NCBI GenBank assembly: GCA_021018815.1
Contig: JAITYX010000101.1
Location: forward strand, 62,001-126,000
Length of the DNA: 64,000 nucleotides
Source of the DNA: Talinum fruticosum
Lineage: Eukaryota > Streptophyta > Magnoliopsida > Caryophyllales > Talinaceae
Direction: 5' to 3'
The position numbers and the translations under genes are program-made. Below the pieces are notes generated by a model. It made no database searches. It was not told the origin of the DNA and saw only the letters and a program-made list of their open reading frames with translations. Numbering within the stretch: the first letter of the stretch is position 1; each line of letters opens with the position of its first letter. This document shows positions 22,273 through 33,599 of the stretch, in pieces.

Positions 22273-23853
22273 TGAAGGTTTGCTCGGGGAGAGACTAAGT
22301 CACCCTAGTGGGGGTGAATAGGGTGGTGGAAGATTTTTCGAAAATCAAACTCTTTTGAGCAAAGGACGAGACGAAGCATATTCCGAGTCTATAATGGGGT
22401 CAGAAAAGTATGAACTTAGAATTGCAGAGAGGAGTAAAGAAGCGGATATAACCGAAACTTTGAGTGCATCGCAGTCTAGAATGTACTCGGGAAGTGAAGA
22501 CACGGGAAGTACGTGGAAACCCTCCTGGGGCAGAAAACCACGAACCGTGCTAATCCAAGCACGAAGTCAAATCCACTATTTTGAGTCCATAAAATACAAT
22601 AGACTGACTGACCCCGAGTTGTTCCCTTAGACAACTCTTTAAAAGTTTTCCTAGACTCAGAAATTCCTTATCCGATCTAGTACTTCCTAGCTGAGATAAC
22701 CTTTACTGACTAGGGACAAGCTGAGCTGAGTTAACCCTTACAGCTCGAGTCAAGGGACCTTACTTAGAGAGTAAGAAGAGAGTTTGTAACTAAGTACAAG
22801 ACCTTACAACTCAGAATATAATGAATTACGAGTGGGAGTTGTAAGTAGAAGATTGAGAATGAATACAATAACTTTTGATCAAGTATGTATATTAACAATA
22901 GATTTGGCAATCTTCAAGTCTTGAGAGTTGGCTTCTATTTATAGATGACCAAGCGGCTTAGTCGTTAAGTCCATCTTCCGACCGTTGTTAAGGGGTTTTC
23001 GAGTCACTCGAGAAAATATCCGTTGAGATATGAACGTTGGACAACAATTCTTGTCTCCTTTGGAAGTCCCAAAACCACTGGTGATGTCTTGAAAGATAAG
23101 GTGGAAATCACCGTTTAGCTTGGTCTTGCAAATTTCCGGTTTTGGAAACAGACAGCCACGACACGGTCTTACGGGGCTAGGTCGGAGGTGGAAAAAGCCT
23201 TGTCTATCGGTGATTTGACGTTTTGAAGTCGGTTACTTTTGTATTTCAAAAGTGTAGCCTCGTTTGAATAACCTACAAAAGTAAATCAAATTGGTTCTCA
23301 AAGTATAAAATACTTTGGTCCAAGATTAGACACGAGATAATAACATAATTAAGACAATTAAGTGACTAATTATCCGAGTCGGAAAAGGAATGGAATTTTC
23401 TGAGTCTAATATCCATGAAACTCGAAATTCCATCCGAGTTAGTCTAAGCGAGAATCAAGTTAAATAAAGAATATCGAGTGAAACAAACTTGATCTAGACT
23501 AAGCATGGTTCGGACTAGAAGTGCTGACTCTAACAGAATAAGACATGTAACATGAAGTCGGACCTGAGTGCGGTTATACAAATACTAGTCATTTGAACAT
23601 TCGATAATTCTAAGTGATGAGAGACTCGGAACCGACTGTACAAAAGTGAGTATAGATATACTTTACGAGTCGACAGAGTCATGCATAATTACATGAAATA
23701 ATTGCTATATCACTTAGAGGAAATACTATATCACTCAGAAAAGTTTCTAAGGTATAGAGAATGACTTGGAGTCAAAACTCTATAAGTGAGAAAGTCGTAT
23801 ACCTGATTCCCTTGATAGTACTCGAAATGTGCGAAGTAAAGTCCGAGTCTTCA
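22273..23853 (-). repeat. E1 3' LTR
   Basis: 1581 bp, TG...CA ends in element orientation. It contains the CACCCTA...TAGGGTG hairpin near the end that lies at 22310 on the plus strand, and the palindrome-like CAAAGTATAAAATACTTTG near 23299-23317. It is followed inward by the polypurine tract read backwards. Confidence 0.9.
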
Positions 23854-23866
23854 ATCTCCCCTTTTG
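23854..23866 (-). other. E1 polypurine tract
   Basis: ATCTCCCCTTTTG on the plus strand reads CAAAAGGGGAGAT on the element strand, ending exactly at the 3' LTR. This is the standard copia plus-strand primer site. Confidence 0.85.
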
Positions 23867-23952
23867 ATGAAAGGCATTCCATACTTAGAAAGAAACTTTG
23901 TTAGTGATATAGATCTGTTTTTGTATACTTGAAGTATCGAGTATAAAGAATA

Positions 23953-25531
23953 TGAAGACTCGGACTTTACTCCGCACATTTACGAGTTCTATCAAAGGAA
24001 TCAGGTATAAGACTTTCTCACTTATAGAGTTTTAATTCCAAGTCATTCTTTGTACCTTAGAAACTTTTCTCGGTGATATCGTATTTCCTCTAAGTGATAT
24101 AGCATTTATTTCAGGTATTTGTGCTTGTCTCTGTGAGACTTAGAAAGCATATCTGTACTTACTATTGTACACCTAGTTCGAGTCTCTCTTCGCTTAGAAT
24201 TATCACATGTTCAAATGACTAGTATTCGCATAACCGCTCGCAGTGTCCGACTTCATATTACAGGTGTTATTCTGTTATAGTCGGCGCTTCTAGTCCGAAT
24301 CATGCTTAGTCTAGATCAAGTTTATTCACTCTATTATTCCTTATTCAACTTGATTCTCGCCTAGACTAACTCGGATGGAATTTTGAGTTTCATGGATATT
24401 AGACTCGTAAAATTCCATTCCTTTTCCGACTCGGATAATTAGTCACTTAATTATCTTAATCATATTATTATCTCGTGTCTAATCTTAGGCCAAAGTATTT
24501 TGTACTTTGAGAACCAAATTGATTTACTTTTGTAGGTGGTTCAAACGAGGTTATCCTATATTTGAAATACAAAAGTAACCGACTTCAAAACGTCAAATCA
24601 CCAGACAGACAAGGCATTTTCCACCTCTAACCTAGCCCTGTAAGGTCGTGTCGTAGCTGTTTGTTTCCAAAGCTGAAATCTACAACACCAAGCTAAATGG
24701 GGGTTTCCACCTTATCTTTCAAGACACCGCCAGTAGTTTTGGGACTTCCAAAGGGGTCAAGGACCGTTGCCCAACGTTCATATCTCATTTTCTCGAGTGA
24801 CTCGGAAAATCCTACACAACGGTCACGAAAGACTTCCAGTCGGACGATGGAAATAACGGCTATTCCGCATGGTAATCTATATATATAAGCCAACTCTCAA
24901 GACTTGAAGATTGCCGAATCTATTGTTAATATATATACTTGATCAAAAGTTATTGTATTTATTCTCAATCTTCTACTTACAACTCCCACTCTATAATTCA
25001 TTATATTCCGAGTTGTAAGGTCTTGTACTTAGTTACAAACTCTCCTCTTACTCTCTAAGTAAGGTCCTTGACTGAGCTGTAAGGGTTAACTCGACTCATT
25101 TGTCCTTAGCTGTAAGGGTTATCTCGGCTAGGAAGTACTAGATCGGATAAGGGAATTTCGAGTCTAGGAAAAACTTATAAAGAGTTGTCTAAGGGAGCAA
25201 TTCGGGGTCGATCAGTCCATCGTATTTTGTGGACTCAAAATAGTGGATTTGACTTCGTGCTTGGATTAGCACGGCCGTGGTTTTCCGCCCAGGAGGGTTT
25301 CCACGTAATTTTTGTGTCTTCACTTTCTGAGTTCATTCTAGACTCGAGACTGTCTTAAAGCTTCGGTTCAATCTGCATCTTCATTCCGAGTTTATACTTT
25401 TCTAACCCTATTGTAGACTCGGAATCGCTTCGCTCTATCCTTTGATCAAAAGAGTTAGATTTTTCGAAAAATCTTTCACCACCCTATTCACCCCCTTAGG
25501 GTGACTTAGCTTTTCCTTGAGCAAAACTTCA
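23953..25531 (+). repeat. E2 5' LTR
   Basis: Starts TGAAGACTCGGAC and ends GCAAAACTTCA. The core promoter TATATATAAG is at 24879-24888. The terminal hairpin stems are CACCCTA (25480-25486) and TAGGGTG (25497-25503). Confidence 0.9.
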
Positions 25532-25533
25532 AT

Positions 25534-25545
25534 TGGTATTAGAGC
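25534..25545 (+). other. E2 primer-binding site
   Basis: TGGTATTAGAGC, one base from the initiator-Met tRNA complement TGGTATCAGAGC used by plant Ty1-copia elements. It begins three bases after the LTR end. Confidence 0.85.
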
Positions 25546-25590
25546 CTAGCCTTTCGAAAGGATCTAACCATCTAAAGGTATAAAGATCAA

Positions 25591-28500
25591 ATGGCTCGTA
25601 ACAACGGAAAGTTCGATGAAGGAAGATCTTCCAACAGACCACCAAAATTCAAAGGATCCAACTTCGTGCACTTGGAAGAAACTCATGGAATGTTTCCTCC
25701 TGGATCATGATGAAGATGTTTGGGACATCATACAACAAGGAAACTACATTCCCATGAAGATAGAAGAATTTAGACTCGTTCCCAAGACAAAGGCCGAGTT
25801 TACTCCGAGCGAAGCGAGAAGTTCGAAAGAACTTTAAGGCAATGAACATTCTTATGTGCGCCATCAGCTCGGAAGAATACAACCGAGTGTCCGCCTATGA
25901 CACAGTCAAAGAAGTTGTGGACACACTAGTCAACACTTATGAAGGTACAAGCCGGGTCGGACAAGTGAAGATCAGCCAATATCTTCACAAATATGAGCTA
26001 TTTAAGATGGAGCCGGAAGAAAACATCACTCGGATGTTCATTCGATTTACTGAGATTACCAACAATCTCAAATCTCTAGGTAAGAAGATTTCCCACGAGG
26101 AAATGTGCGGAAAGATACTCAAAAGCCTACCCAAGAAAAGATAGGGTCCCAAGGTGACTCGCCATAGACGAGGCTTAGAACCTATCACTTCTAAAGCCGG
26201 ACGAGCTCATTCGGAAGCTTCTCACTCATGAAATCCACCTGGAAGAGGAGGATGCTGAGGGCAGCACCAAAAAGAACATAGCGCCGAAAGCCTCGTAAAC
26301 TAGAGAAGCGGATCCGAGTTCATCCGACTCGAAGAGGATCCCATGGCACTTATTGCGAGAGGCTTCAAGAGAATGATGAACCACAAAAGATGGGATAAAA
26401 GGCCAAAAGAAGAATTCTACAAGAAAGATAAGAAGGACAGGAAAGGTAAATACACTTCTCCTTCAAAGTTATTCTTGACTAAGAATTCGGCTATTTTGAA
26501 TGTGGCAGCAAGGATCATATAGTCAAAGACTGTCCGAAAAGAAAAAGGGACAGAAAGAAGAAAAAGGCTATGATGGCCACATGAAGTGATGAGGACTCAT
26601 CGGAAGATGACGAGGACTCGGATGAGTCAAAGTGTCCGATGGCACTCTCCGACTCGGAAGCCGAAAGCAGGTCGGACTCGGAATCGGACAATGAGGAAAC
26701 AAATCCTCAAGAGGTAATTGAGTACTTTCTCAAATTCTCCACTAAGTATATTTTTACTTTGGAAGAAAAGTCCAATTCGATTCTTCTCGTTTCAAAGAAC
26801 AACTTCGATCAATTTCCTCCGAGAGCATTTCTTTGAAAAATGAATTAGAAAAACTGAGACATACACTCAAAGAACTCAAGACTAGTGCTCAATCCAATGA
26901 GACCGAGTCCGAGTTACTCGAAGAGAAAATGAGCAGCTAAAGCAAAAGCTTAATGAGTCTCAAGATCTTGTTTTAAAGTTCACTCAAGGTTAGAAAAACC
27001 TTGACATTCTCTTAGGATCCCAATGTGTCTCCTTCGGAAAGAAAGGTCTTGGTTTCAACAAAGAGGAGGAATCTAATTCCTACTCGGAGCTTTTCAAAAA
27101 TGATTCCAAAACTGTAAAGTTCAGGAAAGTTGAGCATGGTCCCATTCATAAAAATGAAGGGAGGATTAAGCCCAGATTAGTTTACAAGAAGAAACCATCT
27201 CCTCCAGCTTTCAAAAGAAAATTTTTTCAAAAGAAAGAGATACAGACTTAGTTCTCTACACGGAAGACTCGGAATCGGACTAAGCCCAAAGTCATTCAAA
27301 TCTGGGTTCCGAAAAACCTTCTTCCTCATAAAAGGACCATAGTAAAGAGTGTTACTGGGTACGTTAGAGGAAGTGAGAAGGGTTAGATTGTCTCTGTTTT
27401 GCAGGTTACTCGGAAGATATCAAAAGGACACTGGTATCTTGATAGTGGATGCTCACGCCACATGTCGGGAGACTCGGAACTCTTTTCCGAGTTAGAAGAG
27501 CATAAAGGAGGAAAAGTCACTTTTGGAGATGACAAGCAAACGCAAGATAATTGGGATAGGCAAGATTGGAAAGGGAAGCAATCTGGTCGCCCAGTTTACC
27601 TTGTCAAAGGAATGAAGTACAATCCGCTTAACATCTCTCAACTGTGCGATAAAGGTCAAGAGATAAGATTCACTTAGACTAAATGTTACATTTCGATGAT
27701 ACCACCAAGGAGATCAAACTCTAAGGTAAGAGATTAGGTAACACTTACATTATTCCTCTTTCGACCCGAATCGGAATTTAGCTTGTTTGAAAGCATCCCT
27801 TCATGATGACTTATGGACATGGCATCGTAGATTAGGCCATATTAGCATGCATACTATCAAGAAATTGGCATCTCATGGTTTGGTTAGAGGTTTACCTAAC
27901 TGTACTTTTGAGAAAGATAAAGTTTGTGAAGCATGCACAAGAGGGAAACAAGTCAGATCTTCATTCAAATCTCTCGAAGACAGTTTCCACATCCAAAGTG
28001 CTTGAGCTGCTACATATGGATTTATGTGGTGAAATCCTGTTACGAGCCTCGGAGGTAAATCATATATACTTGTTATTATTGATGATTATTCACGATTTAC
28101 CTGGGTATGTTTTCTTAAGCACAAAAACAAAGCATTCAAAGAGTTCAGCAAGCTCTACGAAAAATCTAAGTTGAGTCTCGGACTCGAGATCCGGAGAATT
28201 CGAACCGACCATGGAAGGGAGTTCGACTACTCGAATTCTCGAGTTTTGTGACAAAAATGGTATCTCTCACAACTTCTCATCACCAAGAACTCCTCAAAAA
28301 AATGGAGTAGTGGAGAGAAAGAACAGAACTCTTGAAGAAATAGCAAGAATAATGATGATTGAGCACAATCTACCTTACTATTTCGGGTTGAGGCGATCAA
28401 CACAACCAACTACACTTTGAACAGATGTCTCATCGGACCCATACTGAAGAAAACACCTTATGAGCTCTACAAAGGGAAGAAACCCAATATTTCCTATTTC

Positions 28501-30560
28501 AAGCCTTTTGGATGCAAATGTTTTGTTCACAACAATGGTCAGGATCACCGACCAAGTTTGATACTCGGTCGAGATAAAGGTATTTTTCCGGGTTATTCAT
28601 CTCATAGTAAAGCTTATCGCATTTTTAATAAGAGAACTAACAAAGTGGAAGAAAGCATACACGTTTTGTTTGATGAGCTTGAACAGGAAAAGCCAAGTGA
28701 GTCTTCATACTCGGATCCGAAGCTTAGCATAGACGATGATAGTGATGAACATGAATCTGTCAAGATTCAAACTCAATCGACTCCGAATGAAGTGACTCGA
28801 ACGAGACAGCTCAAGAATCCACTCAGAATGCTTGAAGAGCAAGCCGATCACTCGGACCAAGCCTCCGAAGATCAAACAGTTCAGCCTACAAATCTTGTGA
28901 ATCGGAGAACAGTAGAGCTTTCAAGTATGCTTCTAGTCACCCCATAGAAAACATATTATCCGATATCAACGAGTGGGGTAAGAACTCGTTCCTCTCTTCA
29001 AAATCTATGTGCATTCACTGCATTCATTTCATTAACTGAACGCAAAAATACACTAGAGGCCCTAAATGAACCTAAATGGGTGGAGGCCATGCAAGAGGAA
29101 CTCAATCAATTCGAAAGAAACCAAGTCCGGACTCCGAACAAACGACCTTCGACCACCCAGTCATAGGAACCAAATGGGTTTTCAAGAACAAAGCTGGATG
29201 AAGGTGCGTTGGTAGTCGAAATAAGGCTAGACTTGTGGCTCAAGGTTACAATCAAGAAGAAGGGATTGATTGTGGGGAAACCTTTGCACTGTCGCCGAAT
29301 TGAAGCCATTAGAATCCTGTTGGCATTCGCATCTAGCATGAATATCAAGTTATATTAAATGGATGTGAAATGTGCATTTCTCAATGGTTTTATTGAAGAG
29401 GAAGTCTATGTCAAGCAGCCTCCTGGATTTGAAAACTCAGATTTTCCAAATCATGTTTTCAAACTTCAAAAAGCTCTTTATAGTCTTAAACAAGCTCCTA
29501 GAGCTTGGTATGAAAGACTGAGCAATTTCTTGGTTCAAAATGATTTTAGAAGAGGTCAGATTGACAAGACTCTCTTCATAAAAACCAGAGGGAAAGATTT
29601 CCTTATTGCTCAAATATAGGTCGATAATATAGTTTTTGAGCTACTAATGAAAATGCAGTGCCGAGACTTTTCCGAGTTAATGAGACAGGAGTTTCAAATG
29701 AGTATGATGGGAGAACTCAATTTCTTCCTTGGTCTACAAATCAAACAAGACAAAGATGAAATCTATGTCCATCAATCAAAGTACACCAAGGAGCTGCTGA
29801 AAAATATAATCTCCAAGATGCAAAGCACATAGCTACACCTATGAGCAGCAGACATAAAACTTGACTCGGACGAGAAAGGTAAAGCAATAGATCGGAAAAT
29901 TTATCGAAGTATGATTGGATCTTTGCTATATCTTACTTCCAGCAGGCCAAATATAATGTTTAGTGTATGTTTATGTGCAAGATTCCAAGCTAATCCCAAA
30001 GAATCACATCTCACTGTGGTGAAGAGAATATTCGAGATATCTTGCAGGGACTCATAACTTAGGTCTATGGTACTCAAGAGACTCGAAGCTGGCCCTCAAT
30101 GGATACTCGGATGCTGATTACGCCGGATACAAAGTTGATAGAAAGAGCACTTTAGGAGCTTGCCAATTTTAGGTCAATCCCTAATATCTTGGCACTCAAA
30201 GAAGCAAAACTCAGTAGCTCTATCAACTGCCGAAGTTGAGTATATTGCAGCCAGAGCATGCTGTGCTCGGATTTTATGGATAAAGCAACACTTGAGAGAT
30301 CTTGGACTTTCGTTCAAATCGGTTCCAATCAAGTGTGATAATCGGAGTGCAATCGAGTATCACCAAAAATCCGGTTCAAGCACTCAAAAACAAAACACAT
30401 TGAGGTCGGGTATCATTTCTTACGAGACCATTCCGAGAAAGGTGATATTCAACTAGACTTCATTCCTACTAATCTTCAATTAGCTGATATTTTTACCAAG
30501 CCTCTTAGTGAAGATCAGTTTTGTTTCAATAGGAATGAGCGTGCAATGATAAATGCATAA
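25591..30560 (+). pseudogene. E2 gag-pol polyprotein, broken
   Basis: Translation would start at MARNNGKFDEGRSS (25591). Gag runs to about 26.6 kb; its zinc knuckle near 26490 reads YFECGSKDHIVKDC, with the first Cys changed to Tyr. Protease keeps the WYLDSGCSRHM motif (DSG at 27441-27449). Integrase has the His/Cys domain (WHRRLGHISMHTIKKLASH...CEACTRGK, about 27820-27950) and the catalytic triad Asp near 28019, Asp at 28207 and Glu at 28313, the last two about 35 residues apart. RT contains [20 protein letters not shown] (29359) but its YVDD box is destroyed: stop, Val, Asp, Asn at 29617-29628. RNase H (SKKQNSVALSTAEVEYIAA) ends at the stop at 30558. Many frameshifts; not functional. Confidence 0.9.
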
Positions 30561-30887
30561 TTATGTGCTTTCTTATGTGAAAATTTCATTGCATGATTAG
30601 GTGTTATGTGTTTACATTTCGTTAATAACCATTAGTGCAGATTGACTTAGTGATATTGAGCCGATAGTTATTATCCATGTGTAGTTTCGAGTCACTCGGA
30701 AACTAAGCTGAGTCAAACTCAGATTGATGAGCAAAGTGGACATCAAATCTCTCGAAATCATCTCTAGATAAGTGGAGAATTTCAGAATTTATTTTTTCAA
30801 AATCTTTTTCTCTCTCCTCTCGCGAACTGTGTTAAGACAGCTAGCCATTGAAAAACCGCTAGAATTTTAACCGTTGAGAAGAGAACC
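30561..30887 (+). other. E2 spacer between pol and the ORF3 promoter
   Basis: Non-coding. It includes a short CT-rich run near 30807-30822 and MYB-core-like CCGTTG near 30871, features shared with the same spacer in E1, E3 and E4. Confidence 0.6.
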
Positions 30888-30965
30888 GTCACACCGGTCC
30901 GAGGTGACTCGATGAAAGATCCGAGTCGAACGGATATTGAAGGACAATTATTTTTCTATAAATAG
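30888..30965 (+). promoter_or_regulatory. E2 ORF3 promoter: GTCAC-N11-GTGAC dyad plus TATA box
   Basis: The dyad occupies 30888-30908 with an ACCGGT centre. After 47 bp comes CTATAAATAG (30956-30965). A pyrimidine-rich leader with a CT run (about 31004-31024) leads to the ORF3 ATG at 31207. The same module with the same spacing is in E1, E3 and E4, which argues for function. No transcript evidence is available. Confidence 0.6.
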
Positions 30966-31206
30966 CGCCTATTCTCCTTCATCTTGCTACTTTACATTTC
31001 ATTTACTCTCTCTCTCTCTCTCTCGATCAAAACTTCGCACACAAGCTCTCTACAAGTGACTTCGGACATTTTCAAGCTTCGTGAAGCTCATCTCAAGTAA
31101 GCTCGACTTCTCTCATCTCTTTCTTCTACTCTTTTTCTTTCACTCTCGTCGACTTATTCTCTTCTACTCTCTCTCAAAGTGTCACTTTTCTTTTCTCTCA
31201 TCCAAA

Positions 31207-31636
31207 ATGCCTAAAAGAGGTTCTCACCCCGACTTTCTTGGCTCTTCCTCAAAGAAGCCCCGCACCAAAAGCCAAGAAGGCTCTTCCTCATCTAAACCTG
31301 TTGTCACCCGAAGCATCTAGTGCTCGGAAGACAAGTTCTTCCCAACCACCGAATTCTCGTGGTTGCCCCACATCCAAACCACTCGGTGTTTATAACTTTC
31401 TTTGTTTCAGCGAGTTCATCTACCCCGAACACGTATCCGAGTTTTACACTCATCTTACAAGCTACGAAGGTGTTCTAACCTCCGGGGTTCTAAACGTAAC
31501 CGTTCGTATAAACACTTCCCTTCTCCATCGCTTGTTCAAGGTCTCCTCTCTTTCTTGAACAGCAACCCCATTCCTTTCACTCGAAGTCGCTGACGACTTC
31601 TTTAAAAAATACGCAAAAGAGTTCCCCGAGTTACGC
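31207..31636 (+). pseudogene. E2 ORF3, truncated third ORF after pol
   Basis: Starts MPKRGSHPDFLGSSSKKPRTK, with a basic NLS-like N-terminus. The frame breaks at 31320 and continues in another phase with VYNFLCFSEFIYPEHVSEFY and VRINTSLLHRLFKV, which resemble the core of proteins usually annotated 'putative plant transposon protein'. After ACGCAAAA it runs directly into the polypurine tract, so the conserved PFGALL...FKQFKVPLPS block and the acidic tail seen in E1 and E3 are missing. No signal peptide or membrane segment is seen. Confidence 0.65.
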
Positions 31637-31648
31637 AAAAGGGGAGAT
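31637..31648 (+). other. E2 polypurine tract
   Basis: AAAAGGGGAGAT directly abuts the 3' LTR start TGAAGACTCGG at 31649. Confidence 0.85.
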
Positions 31649-33237
31649 TGAAGACTCGGACTTTACTCCGCACATTTCGAGTTCTATCAAAGGAATCAGG
31701 TAGAAGACTTTCTCACTTATAGAGTTTTGATTCCAAGTCATTCTCTCGTACCTTAGAAACTTTTCCGAGTGATACAAGTATTTCCTCTAAGTTATATAGC
31801 ATTTATTTCATGTATTTGTGCTTGTCTCTGTGAGACTCGAAAGCATATCTGTACTTACTATTGTACACCCAGCTTCCGAGTCTCTCATCGCTTAGAATTA
31901 TCACATGTTCAAATGACTAATATTTGCATAACCTTACTCGAGTCCGACTTCATATTATAGGTGTTATTCTCGTTATAGTTAGCGCTTCTAGTCCGAACCA
32001 TGCTTAGTCTAGATCAAGTTTATTCACTCTGTTATTCCTTATTCAACTTGATTCTCACCTAAATTAACTCAGATGGAATTTTGAGTTTCATGGATATTAG
32101 ACTCGAAAATTCCATTCCTTTCTCGACTCGGATAAAATTAGTCACTTAATTATCTTAATCATATTATTATCTCGTGTCTAATCTTTGACCAAAGTATTTT
32201 ATACTTTGAGAACCAAATTGATTTACTTTTGTAGGTGATTCAAATGAGGTTATCCTATATTTGAAATACAAAAGTAACCAGCTTCAAAATGTCAAATTAC
32301 CGATAGACAAGGCTTTTTCCACATCCGACCTAGCCCCAAAAGATCGTGTCGTGGTCGTCTCGTTTCCAAAACTGGAAATCTGCAACACCAAGCTAAACGG
32401 TGGTTTCCACCTTATCTTTTAAGACACCGCCAGTAATTTTGGGACTTCTAAAAGGGTCAAGGACCATTGCCTAACGTTCATATCTCATTTTTTGAGTGAC
32501 TTGGAAAATCCTACACAACGGTCACAAAGAACTTCTAGTCGGACGATGGAAATAACGGCTATTCTCGCCCGGTCATCTATATATATAGCCAACTCTCAAG
32601 ACTTGAAGATTGCCGAATCTATTGTTAATATACATACTTGATCAAAAGTTATTGTATTCATTCTCGATCTTCTACTTATAACTCCCACTCTATAATTCAT
32701 TATATTCCGAGTTATAAGGTCTTGTACTTAGTTACAAACTCTCTTCTTACTCTCTAAGTAAGGTCCCTTGACCGAGCTGTAAGGGTTAACTCAGCTCAGC
32801 TTGTCCCTAGCTGTAAGGGTTATGTCAGCTAGGAAGTACTCGATCGGATAAGGGAATTTCTGAGTCTAGGAAAAACTTGTAAAGAGTTGTCTAAGGGAGC
32901 AATTCGCGGTCGATCAGTCCATCGTATTTTGTGGACTCAAAATAGTGGATTTGACTTCTTGATTGGATTAGCACGACCGTGGTTTTCTCGCCCCGGGAGG
33001 GTTTCCACGTAATTTCGTGTCTTCACTTTCCGAGTTCATTCTAGACTCGGATCTGTCTTAAAGCTTCAGCTCAATCTGCATCTTCATTCCGAGTTCATGC
33101 TTTTTGACCCTATTGTAGACTCGGAATCTTCTTCGCTCTATCCTTTGATCAAAAGAGTTAGATTTTTCAGAAAAATCTTTCACCACCCTATTCTCACCCC
33201 TCTAGGGTGACTTAGCCTCTCCTTGAGCAAACCTTCA
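31649..33237 (+). repeat. E2 3' LTR
   Basis: 1589 bp, TGAAGACTCGGAC to GAGCAAACCTTCA, closely similar along its length to the E2 5' LTR. It includes TATATATATAG near 32577 and the CACCCTA...TAGGGTG hairpin, here with an extra TC in the loop. Confidence 0.9.
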
Positions 33238-33599
33238 AAATAGTCAATGAAATGCATTTATGTTGACAAAGATGCTAAGCAAGAGAGCATATTTGATTGA
33301 AACTCGTAAATGCTTACATTAAACATTAAACTCAAAGAATTGAAAGAAATGCATTAATTCATTGAAAACAATATACGAGAGAGAGAGAGAGAGAGAGAGA
33401 GTGAGAAACTCCCTTAAACAAGACAACAAATTTTTCTATCTATATTCTCCCCCTTGCCTTTAAGCAAAAACAAAAAACGGGAAGAATACAACAAGTAGTA
33501 CATATTTGATGTCCGGACAAAAGAGATAAGTAAAAGATGAAGAAAAGAAAAAATTCCGGGAAGAAGAAGAATCGCGCAGACTTTGGAATTGTGACACGA
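33238..33599 (-). other. E1 spacer between ORF3 and polypurine tract (right part)
   Basis: Non-coding continuation of E1 after the E2 insertion. It holds a (GA)n run at about 33377-33400. At 33442-33464 a second purine tract reads AAAGGCAAGGGGGAGAATA on the element strand, matching one at 49178-49196 in E3. Confidence 0.6.

Larger units (their letters stand above)
23953..33237 (+). mobile_element. E2: SIRE-like Ty1-copia element nested in E1
   Basis: 9285 bp, with LTRs of 1579 and 1589 bp and TG...CA ends. It is inserted in the E1 spacer between ORF3 and the polypurine tract. Flanks are GAATA (23948-23952) and AAATA (33238-33242), a 5-bp duplication with one mismatch. Internal order is PBS, gag, protease, integrase, RT, RNase H, ORF3 promoter, shortened ORF3, polypurine tract. 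The ORF3 C-terminal part and downstream spacer are deleted relative to E1 and E3. Confidence 0.9.

Noticed and set aside
25534..25545. Possible tRNA-related gene at the primer-binding sites
   Set aside because: Only the short complement of the tRNA 3' end is present; no cloverleaf can be drawn. No tRNA or rRNA gene was recognised elsewhere in the window.
31207..31636. ORF3 as a retroviral-type envelope gene
   Set aside because: No signal peptide, furin-like site or membrane anchor is visible in any of the four copies, and the N-terminus is basic.
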